Positions 7,959 through 17,590 of a stretch of DNA of 32,676 nucleotides are shown here, piece after piece; within the stretch, counting starts at the first letter, position 1, and each line of letters starts with the position of its first letter. The stretch lies in contig DEPT01000064.1 in NCBI GenBank assembly GCA_002358905.1, positions 1 to 32,676 on the forward strand, given 5' to 3'. The position numbers and the translations under genes are program-made. The notes below the pieces were generated by a model that ran no database searches, was not told the origin of the DNA, and was given only the letters and a program-made list of their open reading frames with translations. Source of the stretch: Akkermansiaceae bacterium UBA3385. Its GTDB lineage: Bacteria; Verrucomicrobiota; Verrucomicrobiia; Verrucomicrobiales; Akkermansiaceae.

Positions 7959-8530
7959 AACAATATTATATCATCATTGATGGAAAGCAGACGGGGCCAG
8001 TTGATGAGGCTGTGCTCCAGGCGGATGCTACTGCTGGTAAATATGCTGCCGGGACTCTTATCTGGAGCGAGGACATGGCCGGCTGGGAGCCGATAGAGAA
8101 ACATTTCAAACTGCCGGTGGCACCTCCGCCACTGCCGCCTGTTATGCCGCCCCCTCTGCCTGCTGCCTCGGCGGCAAAGGCGACTCTGCCGGGTGAGCCT
8201 TACACCTATGTGGAGGCTTTGTACTCCTGCTTGATGCGGTGGCGCAATTTTGAGGGGCGCTCCTCGAAGGAAGAGTGCTGGAAATATTTTCTCTGGATGA
8301 TGCTACTTGTATTGCTTTGGCCGTTTGTAGCTTTTATATACCCAATCGTCATCAGTGTTCCGATGATGGCAGCAAGTGTGCGTCGCATGCATGATATCGG
8401 TAAGCCAGGTTGGTATGCGTGGATTCCCTTCTATGGGACAATCCTGGCCCTGCAGGATTCGCAGATTGCTAACGAATACGGCGAGGCTCCCCTGAAACCG
8501 GAACCGCTGCCCTCCTCATTAAAAAAATAA
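7955..8530 (+). CDS. GYF_2-DUF805 fusion membrane protein
   Basis: A 191-aa protein. A GYF_2 domain (1-52) is followed by a strongly proline-rich linker (APPPLPPVMPPPLPAASA, about 56-73) and a DUF805 domain (about 85-180). The DUF805 signature is clear: NFEGRSSKEECWKYFLW, hydrophobic helices, then RRMHDIGKPGWYAWIP and a terminal NEYGEAP. DUF805 proteins are small inner-membrane proteins without a firm biochemical role. The fusion links the GYF array to the following DUF805-like gene. It is the last member of the ATGA-coupled chain; the next gene starts 76 bp later. Confidence 0.85.
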   Translation: MKQYYIIIDGKQTGPVDEAVLQADATAGKYAAGTLIWSEDMAGWEPIEKHFKLPVAPPPLPPVMPPPLPAASAAKATLPGEPYTYVEALYSCLMRWRNFEGRSSKEECWKYFLWMMLLVLLWPFVAFIYPIVISVPMMAASVRRMHDIGKPGWYAWIPFYGTILALQDSQIANEYGEAPLKPEPLPSSLKK

Positions 8531-8606
8531 AATAACGAGGAATCGTTCTACTCCATCTTAACTATCCAGGCAAAAACAAAGACAAAAACAATAACCATAA
8601 GATATT

Positions 8607-9002
8607 ATGTATACATGTAAGCAATTCTGGATTAAAACTATCCTGTATGTCGTTCTGTCCTTTATTGGTGCTCTCATTGCAGGTGTGGTATCAGGCTCTA
8701 CTGAGCTTACAGTGCCCTGCATGACATACTGTATTCTGGCTGCCCTGTTACTGACTCCGGTATACACTAAACGGCTGGCCGATGCGGGGATGTCAGCTGT
8801 GTACTGGTGGATCGCTGCCGGCGTGCATGCCGTGTGGGGTATCTCAGTCTATGTGACAGAGCTGATGATGGCTGATGTAGAGGCCTATCTGGGGCTTGCC
8901 CGGGTGATGATGGGTATCAGTGGCGTTGGTCAGCTTTACTGCCTGTGGCTTACGCTGGTTTGTGGTTTCAAAAAGTCAGTGAGTGACGGAGGTAAGGCAT
9001 AA
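8607..9002 (+). CDS. Small multi-span membrane protein, DUF805-like remnant
   Basis: A 131-aa protein with four likely transmembrane helices (about 9-29, 39-53, 65-83 and 95-120). The loop KRLADAGMSAVYWW resembles the DUF805 RRLHDxGxSGWYW motif, so I read it as a divergent DUF805-type membrane domain without a GYF part. The ATG is preceded by an A-rich leader and no strong Shine-Dalgarno. Its TAA overlaps the start of the following 50-aa gene (TAATG), which suggests coupling. Confidence 0.65.
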   Translation: MYTCKQFWIKTILYVVLSFIGALIAGVVSGSTELTVPCMTYCILAALLLTPVYTKRLADAGMSAVYWWIAAGVHAVWGISVYVTELMMADVEAYLGLARVMMGISGVGQLYCLWLTLVCGFKKSVSDGGKA

Positions 9003-9154
9003 TGGTCGAAAATATCAAGCAGATGTGGGCAATCAGCCCATTGCTGGTCGTTATCTTTGCCGCACTCAGTATACTGATGTGCTCGAGTAATGATAAACTG
9101 AAGGTGGTCGCATTGATTGCGCTCATTATCAGTATCATTCTTGTTTTTATTTAG
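9002..9154 (+). CDS. 50-aa two-helix membrane peptide
   Basis: A short open reading frame. ATG 9002-9004 overlaps the previous TAA and the frame ends at TAG 9152-9154. The product starts MVENIKQMWAISPLLVVIF, has one hydrophobic helix (about 11-27), a polar turn CSSNDKLK and a second helix (about 35-50) running to the stop. The stop/start overlap and the clean two-helix hairpin pattern support a real gene at the end of the GYF/DUF805 cluster. No family is recognised. Confidence 0.6.
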   Translation: MVENIKQMWAISPLLVVIFAALSILMCSSNDKLKVVALIALIISIILVFI

Positions 9155-9270
9155 ACTGATGATTCAGCAGGATATCAGCCCCCCTCAAATCGTTACCCAT
9201 TAAATAGGTCGACAACCAACTTGATGCTCTGCATACTCAGCAGATGAAGCCGAAATAAAGGGATGGCAGG

Positions 9271-9633
9271 ATGATTAAGACATTTGTCAGAGAGGTAGTT
9301 GTGCCTAAGGCCGCCATGCTTTTCAGCGATACGGTGCTGGGACGTGTCCTGTTGCGAAAAGGCGTGGCTCTGGCCAGCAAGGAATTGGGAATTGTGCTTA
9401 ATATGCAGCCAGAATCCGCTGCTGGCGATTTCTGGCTCATAGAGGCCGGGGAGCCCGGGGCTGATTTGACCCTGCGTATCCGCGTGCGCCGCGAAACCCT
9501 GATTGAGCTCGTGGAGTATGGCGCCAATGCCTGGCTCGAAGGCAGAAAACTCCACCTCCACCGCGATATCCTCCCCCTCCTGGCGAGGCATATGCAAGCT
9601 GCAGAGGGAACGTTGCCTCAACAACTCTCCTAG
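9271..9633 (+). CDS. Unknown 120-aa protein between GYF cluster and GTPase operon
   Basis: A 120-aa, probably soluble protein with high-GC codon use, unlike the AT-richer GYF genes before it. A GGGA/GGCAGG purine run just upstream of ATG 9271 is a plausible ribosome site. No transmembrane helix and no recognised motif; the sequence alternates amphipathic helix (MIKTFVREVVVPKAAMLFSD) and strands (DLTLRIRVRRETLIEL). It lies 116 bp after the small membrane peptide and 61 bp before the promoter of the GTPase operon, so it could be the last gene of the first cluster or an independent gene. Confidence 0.6.
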   Translation: MIKTFVREVVVPKAAMLFSDTVLGRVLLRKGVALASKELGIVLNMQPESAAGDFWLIEAGEPGADLTLRIRVRRETLIELVEYGANAWLEGRKLHLHRDILPLLARHMQAAEGTLPQQLS

Positions 9634-9694
9634 ACGGACAGACTAATACCCCAACTCCCTTATACAGGAACGTTCAATTTCCACACTTCTAAGA

Positions 9695-9724
9695 TTGACA
9701 ATATTACCGTTTTTGCTATATATT
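9695..9724 (+). promoter_or_regulatory. Predicted promoter of the dynamin/LRAT operon
   Basis: A consensus TTGACA (9695-9700), then 16 bp to TATATA (9717-9722) or 18 bp to TATATT (9719-9724), preceded by TTTTTGC. The rest of 9634-9825 is an untranslated leader of about 95 nt with no strong hairpin. This is the only good promoter seen before the ten downstream genes. Confidence 0.7.
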
Positions 9725-9825
9725 AACATTGTAGAAATAATCGCCTAGATACAACAATCACCACCCTGCCTATCTACGCAAGGAATAGAGACACATTTTA
9801 CCCACTCTCACAACAAATAAACGAC

Positions 9826-12132
9826 ATGCCAACTCTACTCAACCAGGATATTGTTCAGTTGCGCCAGCAGAAGGTGCCACAACTGGAGGCCATGCTTGAA
9901 TCGACAACCTCTCTGCAACAGGTGCTGGAGCAGATTATGCATTCCCCGCTGGTGCAACGAAAGCCCCAGGAAGGCGCTCAGATTTTAATAAGGCTTGCAA
10001 CCCTCCGGGAACAGCTCGCCAATAAAACGCAGCTATTCCGCAACGGCGTCATCACAGTCTCTGTAGCCGGGGTCGAGAAATCCGGCAAGACTACGCTGCT
10101 GAAGAACCTGACCGGCATCGACAATCTCCCCACGGCAGATGAACGCTGCACCTCTGTGTCCTGCGAAATTCTCTATGCGCCTTCCACTTCTGAAGAAGGA
10201 CTGGACATTATATACTACACCAGAGACGAACTGCTGGGAGTTGTAACACGCCAGCTGAACTATTTGCAACAGGAGGGTGACTTGTGGGCTGATAGCCAGC
10301 AATTCACCCTGGCACCGGCCCCTGCATCCATTGAAATGTTCGCATGCTATCCACTTCCTGGCATATCCGCTATGGCAGAGGAAAAACGCATGCTGTACGA
10401 GGGTGCGCTGTCTCAGCTTCAGGCTATAAAAGATTGCCTCGGCAGGCACTCAGCCAAACTGGGCACCACAGGGCGCGACTCACTGGACAATCTGCATCTC
10501 TACGCCAGCCACAAAACAGAGGATAATGATTACGTGAGCGATTTACAAGCTATCATCCGCAAAATCACCATCCGAAAACATTTTGCCGGCGGGGCTCCTT
10601 TCCTGCGTTTGTGCGATACCCCCGGTGTGGATGACCCGAATCCGCAGGCACTCAGCCACACATTCCAGGCAATCAAGGCTGAGACGGATTTACTCATCAT
10701 CGCCAACCGCCCCGGGAACATGCCCAGCATCACCCAGCCCCTGGCTATGTTCCTAAGCAATCTCAAGAAGCTGGATACATCTGCCCCGCTGCGCGACCGC
10801 TCCATTTTCTTCGTCAACTGGCACCGTTCCATCGACCCGGAACAGAAGAATGCGAACATCCGCATCCAGAAGGTTCATGAGAAGAGCGTATTCCCGGCGT
10901 CTTCCATCTACGGTCCTTGCGATATCATGAGCCAGGAAGCCATCGACGCTTTCCTCAATCACATCAATGGCAGACTTCGCAATGATATTCCCCGGCAGGA
11001 TAATGAACTCATCCAGAACCTGACCCGCGAATGGAAGAGCATTCAAGCCTGCGTTCGCACCCAGGTGCTCGACATGTTGCGAGATCAGGCACCGCCCATG
11101 CCGGACGAAATGCAGCGCGACCTGGACTTCAAGCTGGATGCCTGGTTCGATAAGCGATTCGACACTTCTTCCACCAGAAACGAAACGGAATATTTCATGG
11201 GCTGTCTCCGCACTCGCATGAATGAGAAAACCCGTGGCTGCCGCACTCACGCCACCTTGGAAGACCTGCGTGGCCGGGTCAAATCCATCCGTGACGCAAA
11301 GAGCGAACTCATCAAGAACTGGCTGATTGAAAACGCCTCTGAAGAGAAGTGCAAAATGATGATTGATGCTCACACCAGCCCGGAAGCTGAAATCCTGCCT
11401 AAGCTGGCCGAGCAGATGACGGAGCTTGTGCAGGAGCTGACCGCAGTAGCAGAAGATATCGGCCCGGTCATTCAGAAAGATGTGTACCAGGTCATCACCG
11501 AAGCCCTTGGGCAGGATGCGGCAGCTCAGCTGTGCCCCGGCAGTACGCCGGCGGAAGGCCTTGGTTCTCTCTGCACAAAACTGGAAGCCACCAGCCGGGA
11601 TGAGGATGTGGCATTCATCACGCGGAATCTGCGTGAATTCGCCGGCATTTCCATGCAGATGCGCTGCATCATGCGCCACGAACTGCGCCCTGCACTCAAT
11701 CTGCTGGATTCCTTCCGCTGGCATGCAGACCGCCGTCCAGAACTCATCGAGGACGCTAAGAACATGATAGGGCACTCCAATCAGGGTGACTTATGCCGAC
11801 AGTGGCTCGAAAAAGCCAGGCTCTGCTCCCTCAGCGATACTCCCCAGGAACACAGTGATTTCTATAAAAAGCTTTTCTCTACCAGCATGATGGTGATTGA
11901 TGCCGTGCTTAGTACCAATTCCAACAAGTTTGCCAAGCTCATGGAAGATTACATGGCCGATGCCAGCCAGACCCTTGCCACCCAGCGCCGCTGCGAGAAC
12001 GGCTGGCGCAAGGCACTGCGCCCATATGGCAAGGTTATCCTTGCGGCAGAATGGGCCCAGGTCGCAAGTCAGGCAGCCAATGCCAGACAGTTCGCCGAAT
12101 TGGCAGATTCTCTCGAAGACGCACTTTCCTAA
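9826..12132 (+). CDS. Dynamin-like large GTPase 1
   Basis: A 768-aa protein with an N-terminal GTPase domain and a long helical remainder, the layout of bacterial dynamin-like proteins. G1 is GVEKSGKT (82-89), a G2 threonine lies near 109 (CTSVSCEI), and G3 is DTPG (264-267). The G4 position carries NWHR (331-334) instead of NKxD, so base selectivity may be altered. About 150 residues are inserted between G2 and G3, much more than in classical dynamins. No obvious transmembrane helix, so it would meet membranes peripherally. First gene of the operon; 22 bp separate it from the next GTPase. Its function is not known from sequence. Confidence 0.8.
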   Translation: MPTLLNQDIVQLRQQKVPQLEAMLESTTSLQQVLEQIMHSPLVQRKPQEGAQILIRLATLREQLANKTQLFRNGVITVSVAGVEKSGKTTLLKNLTGIDNLPTADERCTSVSCEILYAPSTSEEGLDIIYYTRDELLGVVTRQLNYLQQEGDLWADSQQFTLAPAPASIEMFACYPLPGISAMAEEKRMLYEGALSQLQAIKDCLGRHSAKLGTTGRDSLDNLHLYASHKTEDNDYVSDLQAIIRKITIRKHFAGGAPFLRLCDTPGVDDPNPQALSHTFQAIKAETDLLIIANRPGNMPSITQPLAMFLSNLKKLDTSAPLRDRSIFFVNWHRSIDPEQKNANIRIQKVHEKSVFPASSIYGPCDIMSQEAIDAFLNHINGRLRNDIPRQDNELIQNLTREWKSIQACVRTQVLDMLRDQAPPMPDEMQRDLDFKLDAWFDKRFDTSSTRNETEYFMGCLRTRMNEKTRGCRTHATLEDLRGRVKSIRDAKSELIKNWLIENASEEKCKMMIDAHTSPEAEILPKLAEQMTELVQELTAVAEDIGPVIQKDVYQVITEALGQDAAAQLCPGSTPAEGLGSLCTKLEATSRDEDVAFITRNLREFAGISMQMRCIMRHELRPALNLLDSFRWHADRRPELIEDAKNMIGHSNQGDLCRQWLEKARLCSLSDTPQEHSDFYKKLFSTSMMVIDAVLSTNSNKFAKLMEDYMADASQTLATQRRCENGWRKALRPYGKVILAAEWAQVASQAANARQFAELADSLEDALS

Positions 12133-12154
12133 CCACCTCTAACTGAGATATATT

Positions 12155-13969
12155 ATGAACATTCAAGACATCATCCAATCCGCTATTGCCATCGCTGAAA
12201 ACTACCATGCCTCACAGCATACGAAAAAGCTGCAGGAATTATCAGGCGCCATTCGGGAAAACAAACTGAAGGTAGTAGTGCTGGGCGATTTCAAAGCTGG
12301 TAAATCTACCCTACTCAACCGCCTGTTCATCCACAAGGACATGCTTCCTACCGACCATCTGGAAGCAACGGCAGTGCCCACCCACCTGAGCAACGGCTCC
12401 ATGAGCATGAACACATGGATGCGTAATCCCAATGGAGAAGACGTGCTGGTAACCGAGCGCCGCACCTTCTCCGATGCCGATGTAGCCGCCACCGTCACGG
12501 CTTCCTCTGAGGCAGACCGCGCCATCAAGGCTCAGCGTTACAGCCGCGTGAATATTACCATGCCCGGTATCCTGCCGGACAACATCACCCTGGTCGACAC
12601 CCCCGGGCTCAACACCCCCAACACCGCCATCTATACAGGTACGATGGAGGAAGCCCGCACGGCAGATGCCATTCTCTATGTCGTGCGAGGCAAGCAGCTC
12701 AGCGCACGAGAGGAAGCAATCCTGCTCGATCTTGCTGGCGGTCAGAAACTCAAAGTACCGGTACATATTGTGCTCACGCATGACGCTGCCGCCAATATCT
12801 CCACAGCCCAGCTGCAGAACATCAGTCAGTCTATCAAAGCACAGCTCAAACTGAACAATGTGGACTGCGGCGTTTCCATCTTTGCACTGGATGGCTGCAA
12901 CAGTCAGAAAACCACAGCTCCCATCACCAGCAAGATTGACACCACCTATGCCGATGATTTTGACTTCGGGTTCGCACCCGCTGTCACCCCCGCTGCCGCC
13001 TCCGTCGCCACAACACCGGCCTCTACTGCCGATCTGGAAGACGAACTCCTGGCCTTTTTCAATGGCGAAGTGCGCCGCGGCCGTACGGCACGCATTGCCC
13101 GCGAGCTTACGCCTGTACTCCTGTCGCTGAAAACGGCCGTGCAGGCCCGCCTGAGCCTGGCTGGCGCCAATGAGTCTGAAATCGCCAGAATTGAAGCCGA
13201 TAAGAAAAACATCCGGGATGAGTATCTTCGCGTTGTCAAGTCTCTGCTGCTCGATGTCAGAACCGCCCAGGCCGCATTCGGCAAGGGTATTGAAAAGGAT
13301 CTGGATGAACTGAGCGAAACCTACATCAACAAGATTAATGCCCAGGAAAAAGCTGGTGACGTTCTTGTTACTGTCAGCACATGGCACCAGGACATTCCCG
13401 GCAGACTCCAGCGCTGCATTGCTCACCGCAAGAATGAGCTCGAACTAGATATCACCCGCATCTTCGACAAACACGTGCAGGATATGAAGAGCGACCTGGA
13501 AAAGAACCTGGTACCGGGGCAGGTCGATACCAGCATGCCCAGCGACTGGCTCATCAAGTTCATCAACATGGTTCCGAACTGGGCCATCATCGTCTCGGAT
13601 TACCTGATTTGTGACCTCCTCTCCCCCCTGCCTATCTGGATGGACGCGCCTCTGCGCATGTTGGCAGAAAAGATACCTGTTATCAAGGAACTCCTGCCCA
13701 CAAACATTGTAGCCGCGCTGGCCCGTAAGATGGTAATCCGCAAGCTTACCGACTGCATCAGAGAAGTGCAGGAGCAGATGCGCGACCAGCTGGATTCCCA
13801 GTTCGCCGAACTGAATAAAAAGCTGGCCCGTCAGCTGGAGGATGCTGATATCTTTGCAGAGCAGGATGCCGCCATCGCCGCATACCGCAACGGCACCCTG
13901 ACCGCCGACCAGAAGCTGCAGCTGCAGAGCGATATGGAGCAGATCGACCAGTGGAACCTCAATATCTAA
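12155..13969 (+). CDS. Dynamin-like large GTPase 2
   Basis: A 604-aa protein. G1 is GDFKAGKST (44-52), G2 EATAVPT (about 70-76), G3 DTPG (148-151), and THDA (208-211) stands at G4. The P-loop form GDFxAGKST is typical of bacterial dynamin-like and Era-related GTPases. An Ala/Pro/Thr linker (about 270-290) joins the GTPase domain to a helical stalk. A hydrophobic patch at about 463-508 (WAIIVSDYLICDLLSPLPIW) could be a membrane-insertion paddle. Spacing to both neighbours is short (22 and 13 bp). With genes 1 and 3 it forms a set of three different large GTPases, reminiscent of paired bacterial dynamins that assemble as hetero-oligomers. Confidence 0.83.
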   Translation: MNIQDIIQSAIAIAENYHASQHTKKLQELSGAIRENKLKVVVLGDFKAGKSTLLNRLFIHKDMLPTDHLEATAVPTHLSNGSMSMNTWMRNPNGEDVLVTERRTFSDADVAATVTASSEADRAIKAQRYSRVNITMPGILPDNITLVDTPGLNTPNTAIYTGTMEEARTADAILYVVRGKQLSAREEAILLDLAGGQKLKVPVHIVLTHDAAANISTAQLQNISQSIKAQLKLNNVDCGVSIFALDGCNSQKTTAPITSKIDTTYADDFDFGFAPAVTPAAASVATTPASTADLEDELLAFFNGEVRRGRTARIARELTPVLLSLKTAVQARLSLAGANESEIARIEADKKNIRDEYLRVVKSLLLDVRTAQAAFGKGIEKDLDELSETYINKINAQEKAGDVLVTVSTWHQDIPGRLQRCIAHRKNELELDITRIFDKHVQDMKSDLEKNLVPGQVDTSMPSDWLIKFINMVPNWAIIVSDYLICDLLSPLPIWMDAPLRMLAEKIPVIKELLPTNIVAALARKMVIRKLTDCIREVQEQMRDQLDSQFAELNKKLARQLEDADIFAEQDAAIAAYRNGTLTADQKLQLQSDMEQIDQWNLNI

Positions 13970-13982
13970 TCACGCACCTATC

Positions 13983-16460
13983 ATGATTCAAACCTGTATC
14001 CGCAGCGAAAAACTGGAGCACTACAATTATCACCGAACACGGCTGATTGACCTGTGCGCCAAGTCTGATGAACTTCTGAATAAAGCCCAGTGCGCCCAGA
14101 AGCGCCACGAGGCGTTCAGCACACCGGCTGATAAATTGAAGGCCGATACTTACACCCTGGTGCTCATCGGTGCTTTCCAGAGCGGCAAATCCACCCTCTT
14201 CAACTACCTCTGCGATGGCCGCGAGCTTTCCCCCGTGGGGCCGGGCGGCGGCGGTCTGCGCACCAGTGGCTGCATGGTCACCGCCCACCCCCTGCCGGAG
14301 GGTGATAAGGAACGCGCTATCATCACCTGGCGCAAACCGGAAGAACTACTTTCGGCTCTGGGCACCACTCTTATCAAGTATTATGATAAGCCAACCTCCT
14401 TCACCTGTCTCACTTCCAGGGAGGTCAATCTCGACAACGAGGCCGACCGCAGGAAATTGGCCGAACTCGCCGTGCAGGAGCTCTGCAAGGAAGGCGCCAC
14501 GCTGAGCAACAGCGAAAAGGAACTGCTCCGCTTCACGCTTGTTGTCTGCCGTTTCTACAATGATTTTGCCGATAGCTGTAAGCAAGGCTCCACCACCTGC
14601 ACCCCGGATGAAGCCGTGGTGCTCACGTCTTACCCGCAGGACTGGGCGAACAAGTGGCTCACCACCCAGCAGGAGGGCAGCTGGTATGAACTCCCCCAAT
14701 TTTCCAGTGAGGAAGTCAACTTCGCATTCTGCGCGGGTGTTGAGCTTTTTCTGGATTCCGCCATTCTGCGGGATATCGGCTGCAGCATCATCGACTGCCC
14801 CGGCTTGTTCATCTCCAAATGGGATACTGAAATTGCCGAACGCTGCATCAGAGAGGCCAATGCCATTCTCTACATGTTCGCAGGCAATAAATCGCTTACC
14901 CAGGAGGATGTTGAAGCGCTGAAGGAATGCGTGCGACTGGGTGGCTCTCACAAGATGATTTTCGGCGCTAATGTCCGCGTCAGCCTCAACAACTGGACTC
15001 GCCTGCTGGAGCAAGGCGTGCTGCCCACCCTGAAACTCAACGGTTTCGATAATCCCGTTGTGCACAATTTCCACTCTGCTATTGCCCTGCGCTCCCGGGA
15101 GTGGCTGTACCAGCAGAATAATATGCTGGCCACATCCTCTCAGGCTGCCATTGAGTATGATATCCAGCTTAAAGGCAAGCCCATGAGCGTGGAGGCTTAT
15201 CTCAGCAGGGAACTCAACAAGTATATCTCCACCTACACAGACTTCGAGGAAAACCTGCAGGACTACGAGGACAACTACAATGCACTGGATAAACTCAGTG
15301 GCGTGCCGGCATTTGTAGGCGCTGCCAGCAACCATGTGGTGCAGACCCGAGCTACCAGTGTACTCATCCACGAAGGCACACGGCAGCTGCGAGCCTCTCT
15401 CACGCAAGCAGTTGCAGAAATGGAGCAGCAAATCGAACTGCTGGACAAAGACGTAGCAGACGCAAGAAAGATACTCGAAGATGAGCAGGAGAAATTAAGA
15501 GATTTCCAGAGAAACCGTGAGTTGCATGAATCTGCTATTACCCGCGCGTGCAACGGAGCAATCGCGAGCATCTACGATCATTTCAATGAAAAAATCGACA
15601 AACTGATCCAGGACAGGGAAGAGGAAATCCGTAAGATTACCAGCAACCACATACCAGCAGCAGGCAATATGAAGATGGCTGGTGGGTGGAATAAATTAAT
15701 CGACAAGATCAAAGGCTTGACCAACAACCAGATTATTGCTGAAATCGCTGCCAAGGTAAAAGTCGAGGATCGGCAGGATATCATGCTGAAGTACGCCGAA
15801 AATCTCGGTTCCATCTTATCTGACGTGCTGACTCAAGTGAAGAACGAAGTGGAAAGAGACCTGAAGGGAATGGAGGCTTTCACGTGCCTGAAGGACGAAT
15901 TCGACAGCAGAAGGCTCTCCCTCATGAGGCAGATATCATCGTTCAAGCATGTGGGCAGTATTGCCGAACTTACACCTGTATTCCCTGATGATTATTCCAC
16001 AAGTATCAGAGCCATGGCTATCCCCACGGCTACGCAGTTGCTGCAGAACACGTTCAGCGAAACAGACAAGTTCAGCGAATGGATATGGAATATTCTCACC
16101 TTCGGCATCAAACACTTCTTCTTCTCCAGAGATGCGTGGGCAAAAAAAATATGTGAAAAATTCCTTCCTGAGTTCAAGGCAAAGACAAAGGACTCCCTCA
16201 AGGCTTGCATGGAACAGACCAATCCGGATGGGCCCATCTCCGTTCTGAGAGGAACCCTTGCCACATTCAAGTCCTGCTTCATCTCTGCAGAAAAGCGTAT
16301 TCAATCTACACTTCATGAAGCGGAAGTACTTCTGAACGACGCAGTACATTCAGCCGACATCATTCCTGAGCTCAAGTCCATCAGCAAGGATATTGACAAG
16401 GTACTGGCAGAGCTTGAGCAGATGGAGTCCGATATCCGGGCAGACTTTCCGTCTGCATAA
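13983..16460 (+). CDS. Dynamin-like large GTPase 3
   Basis: An 825-aa protein. G1 is GAFQSGKST (63-71); a glycine-rich loop GPGGGGLRTS follows at the switch I position (87-96); G3 is DCPG (271-274). No NKxD-like G4 is evident after it, so nucleotide specificity may be relaxed. About 175 residues separate switch I from G3. The C-terminal half is helical, with a strong coiled coil at about 485-525 and an aromatic hydrophobic segment at about 698-716 (WIWNILTFGIKHFFFS) that may insert into lipid. The second half of the gene is visibly more AT-rich than the first. Its TAA overlaps the next ATG (TAATG at 16458-16462). Confidence 0.8.
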   Translation: MIQTCIRSEKLEHYNYHRTRLIDLCAKSDELLNKAQCAQKRHEAFSTPADKLKADTYTLVLIGAFQSGKSTLFNYLCDGRELSPVGPGGGGLRTSGCMVTAHPLPEGDKERAIITWRKPEELLSALGTTLIKYYDKPTSFTCLTSREVNLDNEADRRKLAELAVQELCKEGATLSNSEKELLRFTLVVCRFYNDFADSCKQGSTTCTPDEAVVLTSYPQDWANKWLTTQQEGSWYELPQFSSEEVNFAFCAGVELFLDSAILRDIGCSIIDCPGLFISKWDTEIAERCIREANAILYMFAGNKSLTQEDVEALKECVRLGGSHKMIFGANVRVSLNNWTRLLEQGVLPTLKLNGFDNPVVHNFHSAIALRSREWLYQQNNMLATSSQAAIEYDIQLKGKPMSVEAYLSRELNKYISTYTDFEENLQDYEDNYNALDKLSGVPAFVGAASNHVVQTRATSVLIHEGTRQLRASLTQAVAEMEQQIELLDKDVADARKILEDEQEKLRDFQRNRELHESAITRACNGAIASIYDHFNEKIDKLIQDREEEIRKITSNHIPAAGNMKMAGGWNKLIDKIKGLTNNQIIAEIAAKVKVEDRQDIMLKYAENLGSILSDVLTQVKNEVERDLKGMEAFTCLKDEFDSRRLSLMRQISSFKHVGSIAELTPVFPDDYSTSIRAMAIPTATQLLQNTFSETDKFSEWIWNILTFGIKHFFFSRDAWAKKICEKFLPEFKAKTKDSLKACMEQTNPDGPISVLRGTLATFKSCFISAEKRIQSTLHEAEVLLNDAVHSADIIPELKSISKDIDKVLAELEQMESDIRADFPSA

Positions 16461-17590
16461 TGACCACAATCTGTAACCAGTCGCCCGGCGGCATGCCTCA
16501 CACCATGCCGCCGGGCATCCCCCCCATGACTGCAGACACAACACCCACCACCTCACCGCACATGCAGATTTTGAACTTGATGCGGGAGGATGCCGAGCGT
16601 GAATTAAGAAACCAGATTTCACTCTACCAGGCGGAGTGGAAACAGCGATATGATGCGTACATAGAGACGAAGAAACATGAGCTGGTTCATTTGCTCATGC
16701 CCTTTTGTGTTGATGCGACTGTGCTTATTTTCACCAATAAGAAAAAAATTGAGGATAAGATAGCTTCCATATTGTCCACATTCTTTAAGGAACTAGCGCC
16801 TGATACACCGACTCTCAGCCCGGGGATCCAGTCATATTACGAGGCGCGAAGGGATGCTCTCTGCTCCTTATTCCGCGAAAGATATAAGACTGCTCAGTTC
16901 CCGGAGTGGCCTCATTTGTGGCTGAATTACATCACGTCGACGAGCCCCGTTCCCCGACCGGACGATCATACCATCAGAGACATGGCCCACGCTATTCTGG
17001 ACTTCGGGCTGCGGCGCCTTCATTGGACGAAATATAAGGCTTTAGAGGATGCCTATGATAATATTATTAAACCGATTTTCAAAAGTATGGGACAGCTTCC
17101 CGAAGACTTCATCGAGGAATTGCTGTATCAGACCTTGAAACTATGGGGCGATACGCCGTGCGAAGTATTCCGGCGGCGCATGAATCTGCTGCTGCAGAAA
17201 GTGCTGAAACCGGCTCTGGACAATCTGGGAATAGAACTTTCGGCATTTGGCAGAAACGAGGCACGCTGGGTCAAGCAGGCGCCAGTGGCAGAAATGGTGG
17301 CGAGCATCCTGCAAGAAAACACCATGAAGACATACAGACAGCTCCTACAGAGTGTGTGCGATGCCCTCGACAAGCTGGCAAAAGCACTGCCGGACTTCTA
17401 TCCACCTAAACAATTTACCCGTATCTACACTGCACACGAATTATACACGCATATGCGCTGCGCCTTTATCAATGCATCAGATTTTCCCCAGGCATTCATG
17501 AAACTACTGGCTGAGGAGCAGGAAAACATAAACAGATATTATTCACACATTCTTTCCAAACAATATGTTACTGGGACACTTCCTTCATAA
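16460..17590 (+). CDS. Helical protein of unknown function in GTPase operon
   Basis: A 376-aa protein. The first 35 residues are Pro/Thr/Met-rich and probably disordered (MPPGIPPMTADTTPTTS); the rest is predicted helical and charged, with no membrane span and no P-loop. It begins on the stop codon of GTPase 3 and overlaps the LRAT gene by 26 bp, so it is tightly embedded in the operon. It is more AT-rich than GTPases 1 and 2. It might be a stalk-like partner or adaptor of the GTPases, but nothing in the sequence proves that. Confidence 0.65.
   Translation: MTTICNQSPGGMPHTMPPGIPPMTADTTPTTSPHMQILNLMREDAERELRNQISLYQAEWKQRYDAYIETKKHELVHLLMPFCVDATVLIFTNKKKIEDKIASILSTFFKELAPDTPTLSPGIQSYYEARRDALCSLFRERYKTAQFPEWPHLWLNYITSTSPVPRPDDHTIRDMAHAILDFGLRRLHWTKYKALEDAYDNIIKPIFKSMGQLPEDFIEELLYQTLKLWGDTPCEVFRRRMNLLLQKVLKPALDNLGIELSAFGRNEARWVKQAPVAEMVASILQENTMKTYRQLLQSVCDALDKLAKALPDFYPPKQFTRIYTAHELYTHMRCAFINASDFPQAFMKLLAEEQENINRYYSHILSKQYVTGTLPS

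Noticed and set aside
10753..11775. 340-aa minus-strand open frame
   Set aside because: Antisense of GTPase 1; the plus frame has G1 and G3 motifs and operon spacing.
12311..13426. 371-aa minus-strand open frame
   Set aside because: Antisense of GTPase 2, Gly/Cys-rich product typical of reverse-frame artefacts.
14346..15431. 361-aa minus-strand open frame
   Set aside because: Antisense of GTPase 3 and without recognisable domains.
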